Below, one piece after another: positions 1-8,038 of a stretch of 47,437 nucleotides of DNA (the first letter of the stretch is position 1; the number at the start of each line of letters is the position of its first letter). This stretch comes from Lentzea albida (lineage in GTDB: Bacteria; Actinomycetota; Actinomycetes; Mycobacteriales; Pseudonocardiaceae): positions 1 to 47,437 of the forward strand of contig NZ_FOFV01000035.1 in the NCBI RefSeq assembly GCF_900111005.1. Direction: 5' to 3'. The notes below the pieces were generated by a model. The model was given only the letters and a program-made list of their open reading frames with translations. It did not search any database and was not told the origin of the DNA. Position numbers and translations under genes: made by a program.

Positions 1-176
<176 letters not shown>

Positions 177-330
177 GGATCGTTGTGATCGCTCCAGACG
201 GAATATGTCTGGCAATCTGGTCTTGCATCTCAAAGGAATACCCCGACGAGGGGTATTCATATTACTGGCTGTGTTTCGGCACGCTGTTGAGTTCTCAAAG
301 AACACGCGCTCACCGGTTCCAGTCTCCGTT
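177..330 (-). promoter_or_regulatory. rrn leader with conserved processing/antitermination box and stems
   Basis: Reading leftward, 267-304 contains TTCTTTGAGAACTCAACAG followed by CGTGCCGAAACACAGCC. This is the leader sequence commonly conserved ahead of actinobacterial 16S genes, where it is linked to processing or antitermination. Two local stems follow: a 9-bp stem at 236-244/250-258 and a 6-bp stem at 194-199/207-212. No protein-coding gene is credible between 177 and 564. Confidence 0.75.
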
Positions 331-361
331 TCCGGAGGCTTTCTCTCGGGGCTGTGTTTGA

Positions 362-391
362 AGCTTATTTGGTGTTGCTTCCCGGTGTCAA
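362..391 (-). promoter_or_regulatory. rrn promoter, proximal
   Basis: On the minus strand a perfect -35 TTGACA (386-391) is followed after 18 bp by a -10 TAAGCT (362-367). It lies about 190 bp before the mature 16S end and just upstream of the conserved leader box, as expected for a tandem rrn promoter. Confidence 0.75.
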
Positions 392-481
392 ATCGGCCTC
401 TCGGAGGCTCTTTGTCTTCCGGTTTTTTGGCCAGGCCCGTTCCGGTCTGTATTTCCGGCCCGCTTCGCTCTGACATGGAGA

Positions 482-510
482 ACATTACACGGGCCTGTTT
501 CGATCTCCAA
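482..510 (-). promoter_or_regulatory. rrn promoter, distal
   Basis: On the minus strand a -35 TTGGAG (505-510) and a -10 TAATGT (482-487) are separated by exactly 17 bp. Together with the proximal promoter this gives the tandem-promoter arrangement usual for actinobacterial rrn operons. Confidence 0.65.
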
Positions 511-564
511 ATCGGGGGGTCCCGGTAGCCGCCACAGGGGCGGCTACCAGGACAAACACGTTCG

Positions 565-1911
565 TCAGGGTGCGGAGACCCCGACATCGGCCTTCGTCAG
601 CGGCTTCCGCACGGCCGCCGAGTTGTACTCATCCGCTCCGACATCGGGCTTGCCGGAGCGCGCCTGCAGGTCGAAGTCGCGCGTCACATAGGAGTAGGTG
701 CCCACCGACGCGTTGATGGCCGGGCTCGTGGAAGACAGCCGCGACAGTCCGTTGGCGTCCTTCACGAGCTTCGGGTCCACGGACCGGTAGCCGGACGACG
801 GCATGCTGCCGCCGGTCCCTCCCCAGATCACGTTGCCCTCGTACTTCACGGTCGAGCCGGCGTGCATGGAGAGGACACCGCCCGACGAGCCGCGGACGAC
901 GTTGTTCGCGAACACGCAGTCCTTCGGCTTGAAGTCACCGCCGTCGCTCTCCACCACCGCGCCGGTGCCGATCAGCGTGTTGAAGGCGACGGTCACGCGG
1001 TCCGGCCGGTCGTGCAGCTTCGAGTCCGGGCCGCTGTCGGCCTCCTTGCCCGAACCGAACACGATCGCCCGGTCCCCGGAGTTCTGCACAAGGTTGTTGA
1101 AGATCTTGTGGTCGTTCCCGTGGAACCGGATGCCGCTGTTGAAGAGCAGGTTGCCCTCGACCGTGGTGCGGTTGCCGTGCCGCAGGACGATGTAGCCCTT
1201 GCTGTCGCGGATGGTGTTGAAGCGGACGATGTTGTCCGAGGACTTGACGGAGATGGCCTCGGCGTCGCCGTCCGCCTTCTCGAACAGGTTGTGCTCGACG
1301 ATCGCGTTCGCCGACTTCGACTGCTTGTGGCTGTAGCCGAGCCGGATCGACTCGCCGCCGTTCGCGCCGGTGAACTGGTGGTTGTAGAAGTAGTTGTGGT
1401 GGATCCACGTCCGCTTGGCGATCTCGCTGCCCGGACCGGTGATCTGCAGGTAGACGCCCTCGTTGTTCCGGTTCTGGAACGTGTTGTGGTCGACCTGGAC
1501 GTCGTCCGCGCTGACGGAGAGCGAGGCGCCGTCCTTGTTCCCGCTGTAGGTGTTGCGGGTGATGCGCGTGGCCTGCGCCTCGGGCGGGACGGACATCGAG
1601 CTCGTGCCGTCGAACACGAACCCCTCGATCGTCACGTCGCGGACGGCCCCGAGTTCGAGGCCGCCTCGCGTGAAGACCGTGCGGCCGGCGTGCGCGGCGG
1701 CGACGGTGATGCCGGACTTCGTGATCTTGACGGGCTGGTTGGTGGCGTGCACACCGTCCGCCAGGACGATGCGCTGACCAGGTCGTGCGGTGTCGAGTGC
1801 GGCCTGCAGGGAGGACACGCTGGAGACGCCGACGACAGCAGCGAAAGCAGGCACGTGAACGAAGGACGACAGCAGGGCGGCCGCGCCGACTGCGGCCAGT
1901 GATCGGATCAT
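565..1911 (-). CDS. Secreted polysaccharide lyase family 6 (chondroitinase B/alginate lyase-like)
   Basis: A 448-residue predicted secreted right-handed beta-helix enzyme. An N-terminal signal peptide (about residues 1-25, ending PAFAA) precedes the lyase domain. The family hallmarks of PL6 enzymes are visible: NGGESIRLG near 184-192, AISVKSS near 219-225 and IVLRHGNR near 241-248, so K223 and R244 match the catalytic Lys/Arg of chondroitinase B. PL6 members cleave uronic-acid polymers (alginate or dermatan sulfate) by beta-elimination; the substrate here cannot be told from sequence. The ATG at 1911 is chosen because the signal peptide begins there; the open frame extends upstream to 2310 but that part is the NUDIX gene in another frame. 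No other uptake or degradation genes for such a polymer are adjacent, although a secreted GH3 enzyme lies 2.6 kb away. Confidence 0.87.
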   Translation of the reverse strand: MIRSLAAVGAAALLSSFVHVPAFAAVVGVSSVSSLQAALDTARPGQRIVLADGVHATNQPVKITKSGITVAAAHAGRTVFTRGGLELGAVRDVTIEGFVFDGTSSMSVPPEAQATRITRNTYSGNKDGASLSVSADDVQVDHNTFQNRNNEGVYLQITGPGSEIAKRTWIHHNYFYNHQFTGANGGESIRLGYSHKQSKSANAIVEHNLFEKADGDAEAISVKSSDNIVRFNTIRDSKGYIVLRHGNRTTVEGNLLFNSGIRFHGNDHKIFNNLVQNSGDRAIVFGSGKEADSGPDSKLHDRPDRVTVAFNTLIGTGAVVESDGGDFKPKDCVFANNVVRGSSGGVLSMHAGSTVKYEGNVIWGGTGGSMPSSGYRSVDPKLVKDANGLSRLSSTSPAINASVGTYSYVTRDFDLQARSGKPDVGADEYNSAAVRKPLTKADVGVSAP

Positions 1912-1954
1912 TCGCCAACTCCGGTGTTGGGTCGTCGGCGGCGGTACGGGGAAG

Positions 1955-2389
1955 CTACCGCAAAATCCCGGCTGGTGGCGAGGTCCGGTACAGGCCGAGA
2001 GCCGTGTCCAGTGACGGCACGCGCTCCAGCTGTCCGATGTCTGCCAGAGGGAACCACTGGGCGAGGTCGGTCGAGCCGCCCACCTCGTTGCGCAGCTCGC
2101 CGCCCACGATCCGCACCTCGTACATGATCCGAAGTGCGTGGTAGTCGCGGTCGGGCTCCTCGCGGAACTCGGAGTCGATGCCGAGCAGGCGGACCACCTC
2201 GGCGACGTAGCCGGTCTCCTCCTCGACCTCCCGGACGACCCCGTCGTACGGGTGCTCGCCGTGGTCGATGCCCCCTCCGGGGAGGATCCAACGTTTGCCC
2301 TTAGGGCCAAGCCAGCGCGCGAGCAGGATCTCGTCGTTCTCGTTGATGCACACCCCGTACGCGGCCACGCGCTGCTTCTTCGCCCTCAT
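1955..2389 (-). CDS. NUDIX hydrolase
   Basis: A 144-residue protein with a complete NUDIX box at residues 39-61: G39, E45, then R53-E54 followed by EEETGY, matching Gx5Ex7REUxEExGU. NUDIX enzymes hydrolyse nucleoside diphosphate derivatives, using the box glutamates to bind Mg2+; the substrate is not predictable. The ATG at 2389 fits the family length and N-terminus (VAAYGVCI as first strand). No Shine-Dalgarno is visible. A TAnnnT -10 (TACGCT, 2397-2402) lies 7 nt upstream, so the transcript may be leaderless. It is divergent from the SPFH gene and shares a 74-bp control region containing a perfect palindrome. Confidence 0.9.
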   Translation of the reverse strand: MRAKKQRVAAYGVCINENDEILLARWLGPKGKRWILPGGGIDHGEHPYDGVVREVEEETGYVAEVVRLLGIDSEFREEPDRDYHALRIMYEVRIVGGELRNEVGGSTDLAQWFPLADIGQLERVPSLDTALGLYRTSPPAGILR

Positions 2390-2422
2390 GCGACGCAGCG
2401 TAACTTGCGATCACCGCGAAAA

Positions 2423-2436
2423 AAGTGATATCACTT
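2423..2436. promoter_or_regulatory. Perfect 14-bp palindrome over the SPFH promoter
   Basis: AAGTGATATCACTT is a perfect palindrome between the divergent NUDIX and SPFH genes. On the plus strand a possible -35 TTGCGA (2405-2410) and -10 TATCAC (2429-2434), 18 bp apart, would place the operator directly on the -10. The downstream ribbon-helix-helix protein is a natural candidate to bind it; that link is inference. Confidence 0.6.
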
Positions 2437-2463
2437 AGCTACTACTTCGCTAGGGGGTCCTGG

Positions 2464-3396
2464 ATGAGTGCATCCATCGAAACGACGGTTCAGATGCCGG
2501 CGCCTGTCGTCCGCGAGAAGCGAGCGCGGGAACTGCCCGGTCTCCTCTTGTTCTTCGCTGGGTTGGCGGTGCTGGCTGTGAGCGTGTGGACGTTCATCGA
2601 GGGGATCAAGACGACCGACGCCGCCGACGGCGACCCGGCGGTCGGGCTGCTGCTCACCGGGGTGCTGTTGTTCCTGGCTGCCGCTGTGATCTGGAAGGGG
2701 CTCTTCACGGTCGCGCCCGGCGAGGTGCGCGTGCTGCAGTTCCTCGGCCGTTACGTGGGCACGGTGCGCACGGACGGTCTGCGGTGGGCGAACCCGCTCA
2801 CCACGCGGGAGAAGATCTCGGTCCGCATCCGCAACCACGAGACCGCGACGCTGAAGGTCAACGACGCCGACGGCAACCCGATCGAGATCGCCGCGGTGGT
2901 CGTGTGGCAGGTCGAGGACACTGCGCGCGCACGGTTCGAGGTCGACGACTTCGTGCGGTTCGTCGGCATCCAGACCGAGACCGCCGTGCGGCACATCGCG
3001 AACAGCTACCCGTACGACAACCACGCCGAGACGGGTCTGTCGTTGCGGGAGAACGCGGACGAGATCACCGAGACGCTGGCGATCGAGATCGCGGCGCGCG
3101 TGCAGTCCGCCGGCGTGAGGGTGATCGAGTCGCGGCTCACGCACCTCGCGTACGCGCCCGAGATCGCCCACGCCATGTTGCAGCGGCAGCAGGCGGGCGC
3201 GGTCGTGGCGGCGCGGACGCGGATCGTCGAAGGCGCCGTCGGCATGGTCGAGCTCGCGCTGGAGCGGCTCGCCGACCACGAGGTCGTCGAGCTCGACGAG
3301 GAGCGCAAGGCCGCGATGGTGTCGAACCTGCTCGTGGTCCTGTGCGGTGACCGTTCCACTCAGCCCGTGGTGAACACCGGGTCGCTGTACACCTGA
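2464..3396 (+). CDS. SPFH/band 7 domain membrane protein
   Basis: A 310-residue stomatin/prohibitin-like protein. Two hydrophobic segments at about residues 25-45 and 59-77 anchor it. The SPFH domain follows, starting VAPGEVRVLQFLGRY near 83-97 and continuing through an AEIAHAMLQRQQA-type stretch typical of the SPFH helical region. Such proteins oligomerise on membranes and organise lipid microdomains or associated proteases; the specific partner is unknown. The ATG at 2464 has GGGGG at 2453-2457 with good spacing, so the in-frame upstream extension from 2425 is not used. The stop overlaps the ATG of the next small gene (TGATG), showing translational coupling with a ribbon-helix-helix protein. 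Confidence 0.88.
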   Translation: MSASIETTVQMPAPVVREKRARELPGLLLFFAGLAVLAVSVWTFIEGIKTTDAADGDPAVGLLLTGVLLFLAAAVIWKGLFTVAPGEVRVLQFLGRYVGTVRTDGLRWANPLTTREKISVRIRNHETATLKVNDADGNPIEIAAVVVWQVEDTARARFEVDDFVRFVGIQTETAVRHIANSYPYDNHAETGLSLRENADEITETLAIEIAARVQSAGVRVIESRLTHLAYAPEIAHAMLQRQQAGAVVAARTRIVEGAVGMVELALERLADHEVVELDEERKAAMVSNLLVVLCGDRSTQPVVNTGSLYT

Positions 3397-3608
3397 TGGC
3401 GGATCGCAAAAGCGTTCTGCTCAGGCTCGATCCGGCCGTGCACGACGCGTTGAGCAGGTGGGCGAACGACGAGCTGCGCAGCACCAACGCGCAGATCGAG
3501 TTCCTGCTGCGGCGTGCGCTGGCGGACGCGGGCCGGCTGCCGGGCGAGGCGAAGAAGATGCCTCGCCGCGGCAGGCCGCCGAAGAAGCCCGACGGCGACG
3601 AGGCCTAG
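3396..3608 (+). CDS. Small ribbon-helix-helix (Arc/HicB-like) DNA-binding protein
   Basis: A 70-residue protein. The N-terminal strand SVLLRLDP followed by helices VHDALSRWANDEL and TNAQIEFLLRRAL is the Arc/MetJ ribbon-helix-helix pattern, and the tail is basic (PRRGRPPKK). RHH proteins dimerise and insert an antiparallel beta-ribbon into palindromic operators. The start ATG overlaps the SPFH stop (TGATG), so the two are made together. No toxin gene is adjacent, so despite the HicB/antitoxin-like label it is more likely an autoregulator of its operon, perhaps through the palindrome at 2423-2436. Confidence 0.82.
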   Translation: MADRKSVLLRLDPAVHDALSRWANDELRSTNAQIEFLLRRALADAGRLPGEAKKMPRRGRPPKKPDGDEA

Positions 3609-4351
3609 AACTCGGGCGGTGCCTGGAGGTCGTGGGCGCGGAAGAGCACGGCGTGCTCGACGCCCATGGCCTTGCCGCCCATCGCGGCGAACATCGGGAT
3701 GAGGTCCGCGGGGGCCGGGTGGTCCGGCAGCGCGGCGAGGTAGGCGGCGTGCGCTTCGAGCGAGGCCACGCCCCGGCGCAACGGCTCCCCCGTGACGTCG
3801 ACCCCGTGCGTGGCGTCGTCGCCCATCGCGACCTGCAGGTACCAGCGCGGCGAGTGCGGTTCGAGGCCCTCCTCGTCGACCTGCTCGGGGAAGATCCAGC
3901 GGTTGCCGGCGTCGCGGAGCGCGTCGAGGGTGGCGAGGCCTGCCGCGCGGTGGTCGGCCTGGTCGAAGCCTCACGGCGTCTCGATCTCGTACCCGCTGCC
4001 GAACACGACGTCGGGCTTGAACCGGCGGATCTCGCGGCAGATGTCGCGGCGCAGGTCGAGGCCGTGGACGAGAACGCCGTCCGGGTGTTCGAGAACGGTC
4101 AGGTGCTCGACGCCGACGACGTCGCACGCGGCCCGTTGCTCGGCGACCCGCAGCCGTGCGGTCTCCTCCGGCGGGTTCGGCATTCCTGCCTCACCCCGGG
4201 TCAGCAGGAGGTAGCCGACCTCGATGCCTTTGGCGGTCCAGCGGGCGACCGCCGCGGACGTGCCGTACTCCATGTCGTCGGGGTGCGCGACGACGCAGAG
4301 CACCCGTCTGAACGACTCCTCGGGTAGCGCGGGCACTGTCATGGCGGCCAT
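3605..4351 (-). pseudogene. PIG-L family deacetylase interrupted by in-frame TGA
   Basis: One continuous frame encodes a zinc-dependent N-acetylglucosaminyl-deacetylase-like protein of about 248 residues, except for a TGA at 3971-3973 (codon 127). Before the stop, VVAHPDDMEYG carries the PIG-L metal-binding HPDD motif and RGEAG is present. After it, GFDQADHRAAG supplies the downstream histidine segment and DAGNRWIFPE the conserved C-terminal block. Both halves are intact and in the same frame, so a single substitution (for example GGA or TGG to TGA) explains the break; a sequencing error is possible. The start ATG at 4351 follows AGGAGG closely; a second in-frame ATG at 4342 is an alternative. 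It is divergent from the GH3 gene and may once have served the same carbohydrate function. Confidence 0.75.
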
Positions 4352-4397
4352 TTTTCCTCCTTTCGGCGCAGGTGGCTGATCAGGCGTTTCACCAGCA

Positions 4398-4411
4398 TGA
4401 AAACGCTTGCA
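4398..4411. promoter_or_regulatory. LacI/GalR-type operator-like site
   Basis: TGAAAACGCTTGCA is an imperfect palindrome with the central CG typical of LacI-family carbohydrate operators (4 of 6 half-site bases match). It sits in the divergent region between the PIG-L frame and the GH3 gene. No LacI-family gene is in the window, so the regulator would be encoded elsewhere. Confidence 0.4.
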
Positions 4412-4495
4412 ACGAGTTCCTCCGTTCGGAGGTGTGCCGGTCGTGCTCCCCCGCGCGATCGTGTGCGGCGGGCGCACCGGGAACGTGGAGGAGTC

Positions 4496-6760
4496 TTGTC
4501 TTTGTTCTCCCGCAAACGCGCCGGTCTCGGCGTGCTGGGCGTCGCTGTGGTGATCGCGTCGATGACACCGGCCGGTGGTCTGGCGGCCGGCAAGGAGCTG
4601 TACCTCGACAGCCGGGCGTCGACGGAACGGCGGGTCGAGGACCTGCTGCGACGGATGACGCTCGAGGAGAAGGTCGGGCAGATGGCCCAGATCCGCGTCG
4701 GAAAGCTGCGCGGTGACTGCAACAACGTCAACGGGCCGTTGGTGGAGTCTTGCTTGAAGGCCGTTCTCTCGGACGCGCACGTGGGCTCGATCCTGTCCGG
4801 CGGCGGTGACTCACCGGTCGAGAACACGCCCAGGGCGTGGGCCGAGATGAACAACGCCATCCAGCGCCACGCGCTGGAGAAGAACCGGTTGAAGATCCCG
4901 ATCATCTACGGGTCGGACGGCGTGCACGGGCACAACAACGTCATCTCGGCGACGATGTTCCCGCACCAGATCGGACTCGGCGCGACGTGGGATCCCGCGT
5001 TGCAGGAGAAGATCGGTGTGTCGGCGTCGAAGGCGTTGCGCGCCACCGGTGTCTTCTGGAACTTCGCGCCTGTTTCCGACATCGCGCGGGACACGCGGTG
5101 GGGCCGGTACTACGAGACCTACAGCGAGGACCCGTTCCTGGCGGGGCAGCTGGCGGCGGCGAACGTGCGCGGGCAGCAGTCCAAGGTGGACGACACCGCG
5201 CAGCTGACCGCCACCGCGAAGCACTTCGCCGGGTACTCGGCGCCCGCGAACGGGCACGACCGGGCGGCGGCGCAGATCCCGATCCGGCAGTTGCAGGACC
5301 TGGTGCTGCCGTCGTTCCAGGCGCAGTTCGACGCGGGCGTGCGCACGGTGATGATCAACTCCGGTTCCGTGAACGGCGTGCCCGTGCACGCGTCGAAGTA
5401 CATGCTGCAGACGCAGTTGCGAGACCGCATGGGGTTCAAGGGCGTCGCGGTCTCGGACTGGCAGGACATGCGGTACCTGGTCGACCGGCACAAGGTCGCG
5501 CCCGACTACAAGACGGCGATCGCGATGAGCGTCAACGCCGGGGTGGACATGGCGATGGAACCGTCGAACGCGGCCGAGTTCACCTCGCTGCTGCTGGCGA
5601 ACGTGCGGGACGGCTCGGTGTCGCGCGGGCGGATCGACCAGGCCGTGCGGCGGGTGCTGACGCTCAAGTTCGACCTCGGGCTGTTCGAGAAGCCGTACGT
5701 GGACCCGGCGAAGGCCGACGGCAACGTGGTGGGCGTGGACCGGGACCTCGCGCGCAAGGCCGCCGCCGAGGGCACCGTGCTGCTGAAGAACGACGGCGTG
5801 CTGCCGTTGTCGGTCGGCGCCAAGAAGATCGTCGTGACCGGGGAGACCGCCGACGACGTGCGCCGCCAGCTCGGTGGGTGGACCGTCGACTGGCAGGGCG
5901 TGCCGGACGACTCGCCGTTGCCGCCCACCGCGACCGTGCTGACGGGTGTGCGCGAGGCCGTTCCCGGTGCGTCCGTGGTGCACGCCCCGACCCAGGCCGC
6001 GGCGGTGTCCGAGGCGGCGGGCGCGGACGCGGTGGTCGTGGTGCTGGGTGAGAAGCCCGGCGCGGAGGGGCCCGCCGACACGGAGAACCCGGTGCTGACG
6101 CCGGAGCAGCAGGCGTGGGTGGACGCGGTGCAGGCGACCGGCAAGCCGGTGGTCGTGGTGCTGCTGACCGCGCGGCCGCAGGTGCTGGGGGCCGCTGCCG
6201 ACGCGAACGCGCTGGTCGCGGGCTGGTTGCCGGGCAGCGAGGGCGGACGGGCGATCGCCGACGTGCTGTTCGGCGCGGTCAACCCGAGCGGCAGGCTGCC
6301 GATCTCGTGGCCCCGGACCTTGGGCGACCCGACGCTCACCTACGACCAGCTGCCGGGCGCGAACACCTCGGCCGGCGCGAAGTACGACCCGCTCTACGCG
6401 TTCGGGCACGGGCTGTCGTACACGTCGTTCACGACCTCGGGGCCGTCGGTGTCGGTGGACCGTTCGAACGGCGTGGTGAAGTTCACCGTGGCGAACACCG
6501 GCGCGCGTGCGGGCACGGCCGTGGTGCCGGTCTACGTCCGTCAGCCGGCCTCCCCGGTGCTGACCCCGGACGCCCGTCTGGTGGGCTTCACCCGCGTGGA
6601 ACTCGCCGCGGGGCAGTCGAAGCAGGTCGAGGTGCCGTTCGCGCTCTCGCAGCTGGCCCTGACCGTCGGCGACGTGGACGGCGGCGGACGGCGTGAGGTC
6701 GCCCGCGGCGGCTACGAGGCCGTGGTGGGTGCCGACAAGGCCACCTTCACGGTGCGCTGA
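4496..6760 (+). CDS. Secreted glycoside hydrolase family 3 (beta-glucosidase-like)
   Basis: A 754-residue enzyme with domain order signal peptide (about 1-32), GH3 N-terminal barrel, GH3 C-terminal alpha/beta sandwich and a fibronectin III-like domain (HGLSYTSF through VPVYV). GVAVSDWQDM near residue 320 carries the retaining GH3 nucleophile Asp; KHFAGYSAP and GRYYETYSEDP are further family blocks. It should release sugars from the non-reducing end of beta-linked oligosaccharides outside the cell. The TTG at 4496 is preferred because GGAGGAG lies just upstream (4487-4493) and the signal peptide begins there; an upstream ATG at 4397 would add 33 Arg-rich residues. A LacI-type site lies about 90 bp upstream, consistent with sugar-responsive control. 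Confidence 0.9.
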   Translation: MSLFSRKRAGLGVLGVAVVIASMTPAGGLAAGKELYLDSRASTERRVEDLLRRMTLEEKVGQMAQIRVGKLRGDCNNVNGPLVESCLKAVLSDAHVGSILSGGGDSPVENTPRAWAEMNNAIQRHALEKNRLKIPIIYGSDGVHGHNNVISATMFPHQIGLGATWDPALQEKIGVSASKALRATGVFWNFAPVSDIARDTRWGRYYETYSEDPFLAGQLAAANVRGQQSKVDDTAQLTATAKHFAGYSAPANGHDRAAAQIPIRQLQDLVLPSFQAQFDAGVRTVMINSGSVNGVPVHASKYMLQTQLRDRMGFKGVAVSDWQDMRYLVDRHKVAPDYKTAIAMSVNAGVDMAMEPSNAAEFTSLLLANVRDGSVSRGRIDQAVRRVLTLKFDLGLFEKPYVDPAKADGNVVGVDRDLARKAAAEGTVLLKNDGVLPLSVGAKKIVVTGETADDVRRQLGGWTVDWQGVPDDSPLPPTATVLTGVREAVPGASVVHAPTQAAAVSEAAGADAVVVVLGEKPGAEGPADTENPVLTPEQQAWVDAVQATGKPVVVVLLTARPQVLGAAADANALVAGWLPGSEGGRAIADVLFGAVNPSGRLPISWPRTLGDPTLTYDQLPGANTSAGAKYDPLYAFGHGLSYTSFTTSGPSVSVDRSNGVVKFTVANTGARAGTAVVPVYVRQPASPVLTPDARLVGFTRVELAAGQSKQVEVPFALSQLALTVGDVDGGGRREVARGGYEAVVGADKATFTVR

Positions 6761-6885
6761 GCTGGCCTGATATCCTTCGTCGTCGTGAACGCGCGGCTCT
6801 CCGCCGTGGAGGAGACCCGGCCCTCGTGGCCGGTGCCGACCAAGCGCGTCACGAACCCCGGTTTCGACAAGAAGGGTGATGTCGC

Positions 6886-7152
6886 ATGGCGAACATCAAG
6901 TCCCAGCTCAAGCGGATCAAGACCAACGAGAAGGCCCGCCTTCGCAACAAGTCGGTCAAGTCGTCCCTGAAGACGGCCATCCGCAAGTTCCGCGAGGCTG
7001 CCGAGGCCGGTGACAAGGCGAAGGCCCTGGAGCTGCTGCAGGACGCGTCCCGCAAGCTCGACAAGGCCGCCAGCAAGGGCGTCATCCACGCCAACCAGGC
7101 CGCCAACAAGAAGTCGGCGATGGCGCTGCGCGCGAACTCCCTCGAGGGCTGA
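6886..7152 (+). CDS. rpsT: 30S ribosomal protein S20
   Basis: An 88-residue basic helical protein beginning MANIKSQLKRIKTNEKARLR, the S20 signature, and ending in the conserved alanine/lysine helix. S20 binds 16S rRNA early in small-subunit assembly. The ATG at 6886 has GAAGGG upstream (6871-6876). The 125-bp upstream gap holds a possible -10 (GATATC near 6768) soon after the GH3 stop, so it probably has its own promoter. In actinobacteria rpsT normally converges on holA; here a methyltransferase-like gene lies between them. A strong hairpin terminator follows. Confidence 0.98.
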   Translation: MANIKSQLKRIKTNEKARLRNKSVKSSLKTAIRKFREAAEAGDKAKALELLQDASRKLDKAASKGVIHANQAANKKSAMALRANSLEG

Positions 7153-7182
7153 TCTCGCACGCGGAGCTTCGAGCTTCTGCTG

Positions 7183-7218
7183 AAAGGGCTCCACCTCCTC
7201 CGGGAGGTGGAGCCCTTT
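7183..7218 (+). terminator. Strong hairpin terminator after rpsT
   Basis: A perfect 16-bp stem (7183-7198 with 7203-7218) around a TCCG tetraloop, with AAAGGG/CCCTTT at its base. It ends 31 nt after the rpsT stop and just before the next gene's ATG at 7246. The symmetric A and T tracts allow bidirectional function. Confidence 0.85.
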
Positions 7219-7245
7219 CGCATCTCTGGTGTAGGCGTAGAGCCC

Positions 7246-8037
7246 ATGGAATCGCTGCCGCGCCTCGACTTCTTCGAACTGCACGACCTCGACGGCACCC
7301 CGCGCGTGCTGCGGACGTTGCACACGGAGTCGATCCTGACCATCTACCGGCTCACGGACGCCGCGCGCGAGTACTCACGTCCGTTGGAGCTGGCCCTGCG
7401 GTCGGGCGCGGACCACCGGATCGTCGACCTCTGCTCCGGTTCGGGCGGGCCTGTGCCGTTGATCCAGCGCCGTCTGCACTCCGCCGGAGTCCACACGCAG
7501 GTCACGCTGACGGACCTGGTGCCGAACGTCCACGCCTTCGAACGTGTCGCTCGAAACCGCCCGCCCTGTTGCCCGGTGGACCACGTGCCGTCGCCCGTCG
7601 ACGCCACCGACTGCCGGCTGGAGGGCACGCGGACGATCTACGGCGCCTTCCACCACTTTGCGCCCCCACTGGCCACGCGCATCCTGCAGAACGCCGTCGA
7701 CACCCGGCAGCCCATCGTCGTGGTGGACACCAAACGGTCGTGGCTCTACGTGCTGGTGTTCCCGTTCTTCCTGATGCTCGCCGTGCTGCTGGCGGCGCCG
7801 TTCCAGCGCAATCCCCTGCCCCGCTACCTGCTGCGGCTGGCGCTGACGTACGTCGTGCCGGTGCTGCCGTTCATGATGTTCTTCGACAGCGTGGTGTCGT
7901 TCCTGCGCATGTACGGACGCGCGGAGCTGCGGCGGATGGTCGACGCCCTGCGCGACACCTCGACGTTCACGTGGACGATCGGCGTCCAACGCGGCTTCAC
8001 CGGCGCCCAGTACCTGATCGGGATCCCTCGGCCGTGA
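7246..8037 (+). CDS. SAM-dependent methyltransferase-like protein with hydrophobic C-terminal part
   Basis: A 263-residue protein. VDLCSGSGGP near residues 60-69 is a class I methyltransferase motif I (SAM-binding glycine loop), followed by VTLTDLVPN as the acidic strand-2 motif. The middle is methyltransferase-like, whereas YVLVFPFFLMLAVLLAAPF and YVVPVLPFMMFF form two hydrophobic stretches, so the protein may attach to the membrane. Substrate unknown. The ATG at 7246 follows the rpsT terminator; the in-frame start at 7207 lies inside the terminator stem and was rejected. The gene converges on holA with one base between the stops. It interrupts the usual rpsT-holA neighbourhood and is probably an insertion. 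Confidence 0.72.
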   Translation: MESLPRLDFFELHDLDGTPRVLRTLHTESILTIYRLTDAAREYSRPLELALRSGADHRIVDLCSGSGGPVPLIQRRLHSAGVHTQVTLTDLVPNVHAFERVARNRPPCCPVDHVPSPVDATDCRLEGTRTIYGAFHHFAPPLATRILQNAVDTRQPIVVVDTKRSWLYVLVFPFFLMLAVLLAAPFQRNPLPRYLLRLALTYVVPVLPFMMFFDSVVSFLRMYGRAELRRMVDALRDTSTFTWTIGVQRGFTGAQYLIGIPRP

Positions 8038-8038
8038 C

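Noticed and set aside
862..1902. 346-residue plus-strand open frame opposite the PL6 lyase
   Set aside because: Val/Asp/Arg-rich antisense shadow typical of high-GC coding DNA; the minus-strand frame has clear PL6 motifs.
3396..3608. Toxin-antitoxin module for the RHH protein
   Set aside because: No toxin-like gene flanks it; the partner is a large SPFH membrane protein.
3971..3973. TGA in the PIG-L gene read as selenocysteine
   Set aside because: PIG-L enzymes are not known selenoproteins, the site is not a catalytic residue, and I see no convincing SECIS-type hairpin just after it.
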